This document shows, one piece after another, positions 1-8,229 of a stretch of 64,000 bases of DNA (its first letter is position 1; each line of letters opens with the position of its first letter). The position numbers and the translations under genes were made by a program. Source of the stretch: Streptomyces pacificus (GTDB lineage Bacteria > Actinomycetota > Actinomycetes > Streptomycetales > Streptomycetaceae). The DNA lies in contig NZ_BLLG01000007.1 in assembly GCF_011766325.1 (NCBI RefSeq), positions 1-64,000 of the forward strand, given 5' to 3'. The notes beneath the pieces were generated by a model, which ran no database searches, had not been told where the DNA came from, and saw only the letters and a program-made list of their open reading frames with translations.

Positions 1-91
1 GAGCCGGTCGGTGGCAAAGCCGGAGCTGTGAGCGGCTGTGAGGCGCAGAAATCGCCTGGACAGCCGGTGTTGCCACGGGGAGTATCCGGGC

Positions 92-643
92 ATGGAACAC
101 AGCATTCGCGCCATACGGGCCGGCGAGTGGGAGAAGGCACGTGAGATCCGGCTGGCCGCCCTCCGGGATCCCGTGGCACACATCGCCTTTCTGGATACCT
201 ACGAGCAGGCGGAGGGCCGGCCCGAGGAGTACTGGAGGGACCACACCGACGCGGCCGCTCACGGGGCGCGCCTCCGTCAGTTCGTCGCGGAGGACTCCGA
301 AGAGCGGTGGGTCGGGACGGTGACGGTGAGGGTCGAGGGCCCCTCGCACGATGCGGGGTTCGGGCAGTCGGCCCAGGTCGACCAGACGCATCTCGTCGGG
401 GTGTTCGTACGGCCGGAGGCTCGGGGAACCGGCGTCACCGAGGGGCTGTTCCGGGCTGCCGTCGCCTGGTCGTGGGCGCTGTCCGAGCCTCCGGTCGAGC
501 GGATCCGGCTGTATGTGCATGAGGGAAACGGCCGGGCGAGGGCTTTCTACCGGCGGTTCGGGTTCGTACCGAGCGGTGACTCCGCACCGTTGCCGTCCGA
601 TCCCTCGGCCCGGGAGCTCGCGTACGAACTGCGCCGTTCCTGA
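92..643 (+). CDS. GNAT-family N-acetyltransferase
   Basis: A 183-residue protein of the GCN5-related N-acetyltransferase fold, which moves an acetyl group from acetyl-CoA to an amine. The acetyl-CoA loop is visible as RPEARGTGV around residues 107-115, after the hydrophobic strand LVGVFV. A typical C-terminal NGRARAFYRRFGF block lies near residue 150. ATG 92 is preferred over an in-frame upstream start at 38 because the family homology begins at MEHSIRAIRAGEW. The substrate cannot be inferred. It converges on the type IV-like cluster, with 25 bases between the stops, and is probably monocistronic. Confidence 0.85.
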   Translation: MEHSIRAIRAGEWEKAREIRLAALRDPVAHIAFLDTYEQAEGRPEEYWRDHTDAAAHGARLRQFVAEDSEERWVGTVTVRVEGPSHDAGFGQSAQVDQTHLVGVFVRPEARGTGVTEGLFRAAVAWSWALSEPPVERIRLYVHEGNGRARAFYRRFGFVPSGDSAPLPSDPSARELAYELRRS

Positions 644-668
644 GGCGGGGTCATGACGGCTTGGGTAG

Positions 669-2423
669 TCACGAAGTGGCGGGCCCGGGAGCGGCGTCGG
701 GCATCGGCGGCCGGCGCCAGCGGGCACGGCCCTGCTCGCGGGAACGCAGCAGCGCAAGCGTCGGCATGCCCAGGGCCGGACCCGTGGCCAGCAGTTCCGG
801 GAGGAGCGGCAGCGGGGCGACGGCCGCGATGTCGTCCAGGACGAGGGTGAATGGTGGGTCGAGCCGACCGTCGGATGACCGTGCGGCCATGCGGCGGCCG
901 TGCTCGACCACGCTGGAGGTGAGTGCGGTCAGGAGTGGCATGGCCCCCGGACGGGAGCGCGGACCCTCGATGGATTCACCCACCACATAGAGCGTGCCCC
1001 CCTCGTGCGCAAATGATTCCAGAGTGAGCGAATCCGCTCGGTTCGCCGTGCAGACCTGACGGATGTGGACGGAGGAGAGGGCCCCCAGCGTACGGGCCGT
1101 CAGCTCCAGGGCCATCTGCCGGCGTTCACTGTGCGCGGTGAGGGCCGACTCGAGCAGCCCCGCGAGGCCGGAGGCGGCCTTCGGGTGGGTGCGGAGGATC
1201 CGTACGGGCTCATGTGCGCCACTTCCCTGGGCCCAGCGGTGGACCTGTTTGAACGGGCGTCCGTCCACGGCTGCGGCGTGCAGCCAGCAGCGCAGCAGCG
1301 ATTCGGCGGTGTCCGCGACGGCTTCGTCGAGTCGGGAGTGGGGGCGTACGGGAGCGAAGAGAGCCGCCGCCCGGCTCGCCGCGGTGGCCGGATCCGCGCA
1401 GCCGGCCGTCGGGGACCAGTGGAGCCGTGCGGGCGTGTCGCAGAGATGGCCGGGGTCGTAGACGAGGACCGGGCCGAGTGCGGCCCTGGCGTCCTTGGTC
1501 TCCGACCAGAGGGTCGGATCGGATGTGACGACGAGGGCGGGGCCGGTGGCTTCCTCAATCGCCTGGACCGCGGAAGGGCGCCGGGCGGACGGGGCTCCGT
1601 AGAGGACCTGCGGTCTGCGGTGGGCCGGGCCACCGGTCTGCTGCGGTGGGTGCGGGTGCGGGTGCGGGTGCGGGTGCGGGTGCGGGTGCGGGTGCGGCTG
1701 CGGGTGCGGGTGCGCTGCGGCCGGGTGGGCGGCCGGGGCCGAGGGCGCGGCGGGAGCCGCAGCCGTGGCGTGGCCGGTCGGGGTCGAGTCCTGTGCGTTC
1801 TCCACGGGAGAGCCCGCGCCGGCGCGGACCACGGATCCCGCGGGGACGGGGCGCTTCTCGCCGGCGCCCGGGCCCGGACGGGAGACCCCCCGCTCCAGGA
1901 ACGTGCCCGCCCCGGCCGGGACGTCATCGCCTGCCTTCCGGCCGCCCGTCTCCCGGCCGCCCCTGTCCCCACCCTGGCCGTCCGTCTCCTGGTCCGTCCC
2001 CCCGTCCTGGGTCCCCCCGTCCCGCGTCGCCCCGCCCGCCGCGCGGCGCGACCGCACCGCGCGCCACCGGGACAGGGTTCCCAGGACGAAGACCGTCAGC
2101 ACCACGAGCGTCATCAGCAGCCCGATGAGCAGCCCCCAGAACAGTCCGTAGCCGGACAGCCGGTCGGGGGGTGTGGCGGGCCAGGCTGCGGGCAGGTTCC
2201 TGGGCTCGGACACCAGGCTGCGTATGGCGAGCGGGGTGTTGGTGAACGTCACGCCCTCCGGCCAGGAGCCGTGCGCGAACAGGCCGGCCAGCCCCGTCGC
2301 CGTCCAGACCAGCAGGGTCAGCCCCACGAGCAGGCCGAGGACACCCACGAGCAGGCCGTCGGGGACGCCCCGCCCCTGGCGCGGCCGTTCCCCTCCCGGG
2401 CCGTGTCCCGGGTCGCGCGTCAC
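669..2423 (-). CDS. VirD4/TraG-like coupling protein with degenerate P-loop
   Basis: A 584-residue membrane protein. Two N-terminal transmembrane segments lie near residues 23-50 and 92-118. A low-complexity linker (about 120-270) follows, rich in Gly/Asp/Thr and ending in a His-Pro repeat. The C-terminal part resembles the motor domain of type IV coupling proteins: a GPALVVTSDPTLW strand block near 294-306, and a Walker-B-like FTLVLDDIAAV near 525-535. Where the Walker A loop is expected, only GAPSARRPSA (276-285) is present, with no GKT/GKS. The start is GTG 2423, 2 bases after the VirB4-like stop, because coding similarity on this frame begins only there. It is the last gene of the minus-strand cluster. 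It could couple substrates to the channel, but ATP hydrolysis is doubtful. Confidence 0.7.
   Translation of the reverse strand: MTRDPGHGPGGERPRQGRGVPDGLLVGVLGLLVGLTLLVWTATGLAGLFAHGSWPEGVTFTNTPLAIRSLVSEPRNLPAAWPATPPDRLSGYGLFWGLLIGLLMTLVVLTVFVLGTLSRWRAVRSRRAAGGATRDGGTQDGGTDQETDGQGGDRGGRETGGRKAGDDVPAGAGTFLERGVSRPGPGAGEKRPVPAGSVVRAGAGSPVENAQDSTPTGHATAAAPAAPSAPAAHPAAAHPHPQPHPHPHPHPHPHPHPHPPQQTGGPAHRRPQVLYGAPSARRPSAVQAIEEATGPALVVTSDPTLWSETKDARAALGPVLVYDPGHLCDTPARLHWSPTAGCADPATAASRAAALFAPVRPHSRLDEAVADTAESLLRCWLHAAAVDGRPFKQVHRWAQGSGAHEPVRILRTHPKAASGLAGLLESALTAHSERRQMALELTARTLGALSSVHIRQVCTANRADSLTLESFAHEGGTLYVVGESIEGPRSRPGAMPLLTALTSSVVEHGRRMAARSSDGRLDPPFTLVLDDIAAVAPLPLLPELLATGPALGMPTLALLRSREQGRARWRRPPMPDAAPGPATS
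1648..1713. repeat. Hexanucleotide tandem repeat (GGGTGC), 11 units
   Basis: Eleven 6-base units, one of them variant (GGCTGC at 1696-1701). They encode an alternating His-Pro tract in the linker of the VirD4-like protein on the minus strand. Slippage by whole units would change the linker length without a frameshift. Confidence 0.9.
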
Positions 2424-2425
2424 CG

Positions 2426-3847
2426 TCAGGCCACCGTCGACTCGGAGGAGTCCAGCCGTCGCTGCTGCCGTTCGATGAAGGCCGCGCGCTCCTCCGCCTC
2501 CTGTTCCGCGGCGCGCACGTCCTCCGGCAGTGCGGACTCCGGCAGCGCGGACTCGGTCATCGCCCGGTCCGTGTAGACCAGCGGGCGCTCGGCCTCCGTC
2601 ACCAGGTGCTTGACGACCTGGACGTTGCCGTTGACGTCCCAGACCGCGATGCCGGGCGTCAGGGTGGGGATGATCTCCACAGCCCACCGGGGCAGTCCGA
2701 GTACCCTGCCCGTCGCCCGGGCCTCGTCCGCCTTCTGGGCGTAGATCGTGCGCGTCGACGCCATCTTGAGGATGGCGGCGGCCTCCCGGGCCGCGGCGCC
2801 GTCGACCACGTCGCTGAGGTGGTGGACGACGGCGACGAAGGACAGGCCGAGTCGCCGGCCGAATTTCAGCAGCCGCTGGAAGAGCTGTGCGACGAAGGGG
2901 CTGTTGATGATGTGCCAGGCCTCCTCCACGAGGAAGATGCGCTTCTTCCGGTCGGGGCGGATCCAGGTGTGCTCCAGCCAGACGCCGACGATGGCCATCA
3001 GGATCGGCATGGCGATGGAGTTGCGGTCGATGTGCGACAGGTCGAAGACGATGAGGGGGGCGTCCAGATCGATGCCGATGGTGGTCGGGCCGTCGAACAT
3101 GCCGCGCAGGTCGCCGTCGACGAGCCGGTCGAGTACCAGGGCGACGTCGAGACCCCAGGCCCGCACGTCGTCGATGTCGACGTTCATCGCCGCCGCCGAT
3201 GCGGGTTTCGGATGGCGCAGTTGGTCCACGATGTCGGTGAGGACCGGCTGCCGGTCGCCGATGGTCTCGTTGACGTACGCGTGCGCCACCTTGAGCGCGA
3301 AGCCCGCCCGCTCGTCGAGGCCGTGCCCCAGGGCGACCTCGATGATGGTGCGCAGCAGCGCGAGCTGCCCGGTGGTGGTGATCGACGGGTCGAGCGGGTT
3401 GAGGCGGATACCGTCGTCCAGGGCTGCTCTCGGGTCGAGCCGGATGGGGGTTATCCCCAGCTCCTGGGCGATGAGGTTCCACTCGCCGACGCCGTCCTCG
3501 CCCTGCGCGTCCAGGACGACGACCTGGCGGTCGCGGAAGCGGAGCTGCCGCAGGACGTAGGTCTTCTCCAGCGCCGACTTGCCGTTGCCGGACTCGCCGA
3601 GGACCAGCCAGTGGGGGGCGGGGAGCTGCTGCCCGTACAGCTGGAACGGGTCGTAGACGTAGCCCTTGCCGCTGTAGACCTCGCGGCCGATGATCACGCC
3701 CGAGTCGCCGAGGCCCGGCGCCGCGGTCGGCAGGTAGACGGCCTGCGCCTGGCCCGTGGAGGTGCGCACGGGGGAGCGGGTCGTCTCGACCTTTCCGAAG
3801 AGGAAGGACGTGAAGGACTCGGTGAGGACGGACAGCGGGTCTCGCAT
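2426..3847 (-). CDS. VirB4-like type IV secretion ATPase (C-terminal half)
   Basis: A 473-residue ATPase. Walker A is GESGNGKS (residues 84-91) and Walker B is RIFLVEEAWH (about 303-312). Both are characteristic of VirB4/TraC/TrbE motors that energise type IV channels. Family members are usually about 800 residues. Here only the motor half is present; the missing N-terminal half seems to be carried by the protein encoded immediately upstream. ATG 3847 lies 43 bases after that gene's stop. The stop is followed after 2 bases by the VirD4-like GTG, so the genes are probably translated from one message. It should act at the inner face of the membrane. What is transported is unknown. Confidence 0.82.
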   Translation of the reverse strand: MRDPLSVLTESFTSFLFGKVETTRSPVRTSTGQAQAVYLPTAAPGLGDSGVIIGREVYSGKGYVYDPFQLYGQQLPAPHWLVLGESGNGKSALEKTYVLRQLRFRDRQVVVLDAQGEDGVGEWNLIAQELGITPIRLDPRAALDDGIRLNPLDPSITTTGQLALLRTIIEVALGHGLDERAGFALKVAHAYVNETIGDRQPVLTDIVDQLRHPKPASAAAMNVDIDDVRAWGLDVALVLDRLVDGDLRGMFDGPTTIGIDLDAPLIVFDLSHIDRNSIAMPILMAIVGVWLEHTWIRPDRKKRIFLVEEAWHIINSPFVAQLFQRLLKFGRRLGLSFVAVVHHLSDVVDGAAAREAAAILKMASTRTIYAQKADEARATGRVLGLPRWAVEIIPTLTPGIAVWDVNGNVQVVKHLVTEAERPLVYTDRAMTESALPESALPEDVRAAEQEAEERAAFIERQQRRLDSSESTVA

Positions 3848-3890
3848 CGGATGAGGGCCCCTATCGGCGCGTGTCGGTGCGTGTCAGCCG

Positions 3891-5444
3891 CTATCGGCGG
3901 ATGCCGGTGGCGAACGGCAGCGTGTTGACAAAGGCCCGGTGGTGCTCGCGGTCGCACCACTCCAGCTTCAGGTACGACTTGCCGGCCGAGGCCCTGATCG
4001 TGCGCTTGTCCCTGGCCAGGGCCTCGGGCGTACGCGACGACACAGTGATGTACCCGACGAGGTTGACGCCTGCCGCGCCGCTGGCGAGATCTTCACCCCG
4101 CTGGTCGAGCCGGCCGTGTGCGGCGATGTCGCGGGGGTCGACGGTGCGGTTCATCTTCGCCGCCCGGCTGGCCTCGGCCTCGTCGTTGGTCTTCTCCGTG
4201 AGCATGCGCTCGATGGCGACCTCGGTGGGCTCCAGGTCCATGCAGACCGCGACGGTGCGGATCACGTCCGGGGTGTGGACGAGCAGCGGGGCGAGGAAGT
4301 TGACGCCGACGGGGGTCAGCGGCCACTCCTTCACCCAGGCCGTGGCGTGGCACCAGGGTGCGCGTGTGGCGGACTCGCGGGTCTTGGCCTGGAGGTAGCC
4401 GGGCTCCACGGCGTCGAGTTCGGCGGGCCACGCGTTGCGCTTGGTCATGGCCTGGATGTGGTCGATGGGGTGGTCCGGGTCGTACATGGAGTGTACGAGG
4501 GAGGCGAGCCGGGCCTGGCCGAGCGGCTGGCGTACCCGGATGTCGGCCTCGGCGAGGCGGGCGCAGATGTCGGTGAGTTCGCGCGCCATCACGACGGCGA
4601 GTCCGGCGTCCTTGTCGAGTCGCCTGGCGCCGGTGGCCTGGCGGGCGGCGCGGGCCATGGCGTGGGCCTCGGCGGCGAGTTCCCTGGAGTAGTGCATGCA
4701 GGCGACCAGGTAGGCGCGGTGCTGCTCGCTTGAGGTGGAGACCATCGACTGGAGCTGGTCGTAGGACTGCCGGAGCCAGCCGGGGGCGCCCGGGTCGCCG
4801 CGCTGGGCGACGTCCTTGGCGTGTGCGTCGGGGTCGGCGGGCAGCGTACGGGCCAGCATCTGGAGGCGGGTCACGAAGCCGTCGCCGTTGGCGACGTGCT
4901 TCAGCAGGGTGCCGAAACGGTCCACCAGGGCTTCCTGGTCCTCGCTGTCGCGCAGTCCGACGCCGGGGCCCTCGATCTCGATGGCGGCGGTGACGGTGCG
5001 CCGGTCCGCGTGCAGCAGTACGGCGATCTCGTCCGGGCCGAAGGGGGCGGCGAGCCAGCTGATGCGGCCGATTCCGGGCGGCGGGCCGATCTCGACCTCG
5101 CGGCCGTCGGCGCGGGTGCCCGCCTCCATGGCGCCGGAGCGGTAGACGGTGCCCCGGCGCAGGGTGCGCTTGTAACTGCGGTTGATCTCGTACCAGCGGT
5201 AGAAGGTGCGCTGCTTGTACGGCACGTACACGGCGGCCAGGGCGAGCAGCGGGAAGCCGGTGAGCAGCACGATGCGCAGGGAGAGTACGGGGACCAGCAG
5301 CCCGCTCATCATGCCGAGGAAGGCCCCGGCGATGATCAGGGCGATCTCGCCGGTCTCGCGGTTCTTGCCGATGATCGCGTTCGGCCGGGCCCGGCCGACC
5401 AGATAGGTGCGGCGGGGCGCGATGGCCGGGGACTGCGTCGTCAA
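3891..5444 (-). CDS. SCO6880/PrgI-type protein: VirB3-like plus VirB4 N-terminal region
   Basis: A 517-residue protein of the family called SCO6880 in actinobacteria. Residues about 25-75 hold two closely spaced hydrophobic helices followed by YKQRTFYRWYEINRSYKR, as in PrgI/VirB3-type inner-membrane subunits. The rest is a soluble domain without a P-loop. Its pattern (HRAYLVACMHYSREL, then LTDICARLAEADIRVRQPLG) resembles the N-terminal half of VirB4/TraC. I choose TTG 5444, which overlaps the preceding TGA (TTGA). A strong AGGAGGTGGAGG lies just upstream, and no ATG/GTG fits the conserved N-terminus. It probably pairs with the separate ATPase that follows to make one VirB3-VirB4 module. Confidence 0.78.
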   Translation of the reverse strand: MTTQSPAIAPRRTYLVGRARPNAIIGKNRETGEIALIIAGAFLGMMSGLLVPVLSLRIVLLTGFPLLALAAVYVPYKQRTFYRWYEINRSYKRTLRRGTVYRSGAMEAGTRADGREVEIGPPPGIGRISWLAAPFGPDEIAVLLHADRRTVTAAIEIEGPGVGLRDSEDQEALVDRFGTLLKHVANGDGFVTRLQMLARTLPADPDAHAKDVAQRGDPGAPGWLRQSYDQLQSMVSTSSEQHRAYLVACMHYSRELAAEAHAMARAARQATGARRLDKDAGLAVVMARELTDICARLAEADIRVRQPLGQARLASLVHSMYDPDHPIDHIQAMTKRNAWPAELDAVEPGYLQAKTRESATRAPWCHATAWVKEWPLTPVGVNFLAPLLVHTPDVIRTVAVCMDLEPTEVAIERMLTEKTNDEAEASRAAKMNRTVDPRDIAAHGRLDQRGEDLASGAAGVNLVGYITVSSRTPEALARDKRTIRASAGKSYLKLEWCDREHHRAFVNTLPFATGIRR

Positions 5445-6913
5445 CGCCCTCCACCTCCTGTGCTTCCTGTGCTTGTGCCGGTGGTGCTGGCGGAGTTCCG
5501 GCGGTGGCTGTGCGGGGTGCCGCCCGGGCCCGGGCTGCGGGGCGGGGGCGCGGCGGCGGTTCCGCCGCTCCCGCTCGCGGTGGCTGATCCGGCTCCGCGT
5601 GTGCTGTGGGCGGCGACTCCGCCGGCGACGGGGCTCGGGGCGCTGCCGCCCGGTGAGCCGCCCCCGCCCTGCTGGTGGGTGCGGCTGCTGTGGGTCTTGA
5701 TGCCCTGCGAGACGAGGGCGGCGGGCGAACTGATGACGGCGGCGGCCTTGCTCTCCGCGCCGTTCTGGATCCGGTTGTTGCGGGACGCGGCGATCTCGTC
5801 GCCGAACCCGGGGACGAAACGGTAGATCATCGCGGAGGCGAAGATCGCAAGCAGGATGATGGCGAGTCCCGTGACGACCGCGGAGAACGAGTCCGGCCCG
5901 TCCTCGGCGGACAGCGCCCCGGCGAGGCCGAGCACGATGACGATGACCGGTTTGACGAGGATCACCGCGATCATGATTCCGGCCCAGCGGCGGACGTGGC
6001 CCCACATGTTCTTGTCCACGAGCCCCGAGTACACGACGACGCCGAGCAGGGCGCCCACGTACAGCAGGACGGCGCGCAGGAACAGCTCCAGGTAGAGGAT
6101 GCCGGCGGCGACGATCGTCACCAGCGAGACCACGATGAGCATGATCGGCCCGCCGCCGATGTCGTCGCCCTTCTGCAGCGCCTCCTTGAAGCTGCCGAAG
6201 AACACGTCGGTCTGGCCACCGGTGCCCTGGGCGATCACATCGGTGATCGAGTCGGTCGCGGAGACGAGTGTGTAGAGGATCAGCGGGGTGAAGGCGCAGG
6301 CGAGGACGGTGAGCCAGAGGAAGCCGACGGCCTCGGAGATCGCGGTGGTGAGGGGGACGCCGCGGATGGCGCGCTTGGCGACGGCCAGCAGCCACAGCAC
6401 GAGGGTGAGGAAGGTGGCGGCGGCGAAGACGACGGCGTACTGGCCGAGGAAGGTGGTGTTGGTGAAGTCCACCTCGGCGGTGGACTTCACGGCCTTGGAG
6501 AGCGTGTCCACCACCCAGGCGGCGGCGTCGGCGCAGCCGCGGGCGAGTGAGGAGAGGGGGTCGAGGGCGGCGGCCGGGTCGGGGGAGACGGAGGAACCCG
6601 CGCCGTCCGCGCGTTCGCCCTCCTCGCAGTAGCGCTTGGCGTGGCCGCTGAGGTAGCGGCACGCTTCGGCGTCCCCGCTGGGCGACGGCGAGGGTTCCGG
6701 TTCCGGGGACGGTGCCGGGGTGGGCGCGGCGGCGGCCCGTCCCGCGAACAGGAAGGCGGCGGCCTGCACGCCCCCCAGCAGGGCCGGGACCGAGCCGGCC
6801 CGGGTTCGGGTTCGGGTACGGGCGTGGGACCGGGTTCGGATACGCGTACGGGTTCGGGCGTCGGCCCGGGTACGGGCCCGGGCGCGGGTGCGGAACCGAG
6901 AGCTACCGGGCAT
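5441..6913 (-). CDS. VirB6/TrbL-like polytopic membrane protein
   Basis: A 490-residue protein. An unusually long Arg/Thr-rich N-terminus (residues 6-39) precedes a hydrophobic signal-like stretch (about 43-62). A Pro/Ser linker and a Cys-containing extracytoplasmic segment (about 84-130) follow. Six predicted membrane helices lie near 158-178, 194-216, 256-277, 279-297, 309-333 and 344-365. The tail is Gly/Ser/Pro-rich. Position and topology match TrbL/VirB6 channel subunits; sequence identity to those is not obvious by eye. Its ATG overlaps the VirB8-like stop by 11 bases, and its TGA overlaps the next TTG. Both suggest tight translational coupling. Confidence 0.72.
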   Translation of the reverse strand: MPGSSRFRTRARARTRADARTRTRIRTRSHARTRTRTRAGSVPALLGGVQAAAFLFAGRAAAAPTPAPSPEPEPSPSPSGDAEACRYLSGHAKRYCEEGERADGAGSSVSPDPAAALDPLSSLARGCADAAAWVVDTLSKAVKSTAEVDFTNTTFLGQYAVVFAAATFLTLVLWLLAVAKRAIRGVPLTTAISEAVGFLWLTVLACAFTPLILYTLVSATDSITDVIAQGTGGQTDVFFGSFKEALQKGDDIGGGPIMLIVVSLVTIVAAGILYLELFLRAVLLYVGALLGVVVYSGLVDKNMWGHVRRWAGIMIAVILVKPVIVIVLGLAGALSAEDGPDSFSAVVTGLAIILLAIFASAMIYRFVPGFGDEIAASRNNRIQNGAESKAAAVISSPAALVSQGIKTHSSRTHQQGGGGSPGGSAPSPVAGGVAAHSTRGAGSATASGSGGTAAAPPPRSPGPGGTPHSHRRNSASTTGTSTGSTGGGGR

Positions 6914-7733
6914 ATGTGAACCCTCCGAACTCCTGCACGGCCTGGCTGATCTCGTCCGAGGTCGAGGCGGTGATGTCGCCGGGCACCGGGGCGGGCCCGT
7001 CCTTCTCGGAGTCCTGGACGACCTTCCAGTCGTTGCCGGTCCACCGCAGGTCGAACGTCCAGGTCTTCCACGTGGTGCGCACCGGGTCGGTCGAGCCCTC
7101 GCCCGACATCCCGATGAGCCCCGTGTACCAGACGGAGATCCTCGCGGTGTCGCCCGAGAACGCCTCCACCTGGGTGCCCACGGGGATCGTGCGGGAGACG
7201 AAGGTGCTCCCCGCCGGGGCGTTCCCCTCCGGGTCGAGTCCGAGCCTCTTGAGGAACGCGGCGGAGTAGGCGGAGTCCTGGGGTCCCTTCAGCTTCGCCG
7301 CGGCCTCGGGTGTGTAGATCCTGTCCACGATCGTGTGGCGGCTGTCCCGCTGGAACATGCCGACGGAGCCGAGGGCGACCGCGTAGTTCGCCGCCGCGCT
7401 CTGCGCCCCCTGCTCGTCCTTCGCGTACCCCGCGGGGATGCCCGCGTGCCTGCCCGCCACCGGGCGGACGCCGGTCGCCGCGGTGGGGGTGGTGGCCTTG
7501 GCCGTGCCGGTGGTTCCGGGCGGGACGGCGCCGTCGCCGCGGTTGGCGAAGGCGATGGCGGAGACGAGGAGGACGACCACGCCCACGACCGTGACCAGCG
7601 AGCGGGAGGTGCGGGCGGGCCTGCGGGCGCCGCCGTAGACGTCGCCGGTGCCGCCCCCGGGGAGGCGGGTGCGGGTCTGGCCCGCGCCGCCGGCGCCGCT
7701 GCCGAAGCCGTCGGTCTCGTCGTCGTAGCTCAT
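6903..7733 (-). CDS. VirB8/TcpC-like bitopic membrane protein
   Basis: A 276-residue protein. The cytoplasmic N-terminus is short and Gly-rich, with one transmembrane helix at about 45-63. The extracytoplasmic domain (about 85-276) ends in a pattern such as WTFDLRWTGNDWKVVQDSE, reminiscent of the NTF2-like fold of VirB8/TcpC proteins in Gram-positive type IV systems. Gly/Thr-rich sequence joins helix and domain. The start is ATG 7733, with AGGGGG about 11 bases upstream. A 178-base gap separates it from the small membrane gene before it, so a second promoter is possible. Assignment rests on topology and neighbours more than on motifs. Confidence 0.68.
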   Translation of the reverse strand: MSYDDETDGFGSGAGGAGQTRTRLPGGGTGDVYGGARRPARTSRSLVTVVGVVVLLVSAIAFANRGDGAVPPGTTGTAKATTPTAATGVRPVAGRHAGIPAGYAKDEQGAQSAAANYAVALGSVGMFQRDSRHTIVDRIYTPEAAAKLKGPQDSAYSAAFLKRLGLDPEGNAPAGSTFVSRTIPVGTQVEAFSGDTARISVWYTGLIGMSGEGSTDPVRTTWKTWTFDLRWTGNDWKVVQDSEKDGPAPVPGDITASTSDEISQAVQEFGGFTYAR

Positions 7734-7911
7734 ACCGCGGGCGCCCCCTCAGCCGTGTGCGTTGCCGTGCCGTAGTACGACGGTAGCCCTGCTGCACGCG
7801 ATGCGGGCGGAGTGTGGTGACTCGACATCAGGGGGACGCAACCTCTGCCGGTGGGCGCGACGGACGGGTGGTGTCGGGGCGGACATGAAGGGGTGCGGGG
7901 GTGCGGGGGTG

Positions 7912-8229
7912 TCAGACGGCCATTCCGTACACGATGGTGAACAGGGTCCCCAGTGACCCGATGATGAAGACGCCGGTCAGGCCGGCGACGATCAGGCCCT
8001 TGCCCTGTTCCGCGCTGAACGTGTCGCGGAGGGCCGTGGCGCCGATGCGCTGCTTCGCGGCCCCCCAGATCGCGATGCCCAGGCAGAGCAGGATGGCGAC
8101 GGCCATCACGACCTCGATCATCACGCGTGCCTCGTTCCCGAGGCTGCCGAAGGGCCCCCAGTTCGGGGCGATTCCGCCGATGATGGTGGTGATGTCGCCC
8201 TTCTCAGCCGCCAGGTACATATAACTCAC
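7912..8229 (-). CDS. Small two-helix membrane protein, first gene of the type IV-like cluster
   Basis: A 105-residue protein with two hydrophobic helices, about 34-57 and 77-100, joined by a charged loop (AAKQRIGATALRDTFSAEQGKG). Small two-helix proteins of this size are often the pilin-like VirB2/TrbC subunit in type IV clusters, but no signal-peptide cleavage site is evident, so that is only inference. The start could be GTG 8229 or ATG 8220. A GGTGAG just before the ATG could serve as its ribosome site. It is the promoter-proximal gene of the minus-strand cluster. Confidence 0.65.
   Translation of the reverse strand: MSYMYLAAEKGDITTIIGGIAPNWGPFGSLGNEARVMIEVVMAVAILLCLGIAIWGAAKQRIGATALRDTFSAEQGKGLIVAGLTGVFIIGSLGTLFTIVYGMAV

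Noticed and set aside
2606..3928. Long open frame antisense to the VirB4-like ATPase
   Set aside because: High GC keeps opposite frames open. The translation is Asp/Gly/Val-rich with no domain, and the minus-strand ATPase has clear Walker motifs.
5675..6550. Long open frame antisense to the TrbL-like gene
   Set aside because: Composition is typical of a shadow frame and there is no ribosome site or homology.
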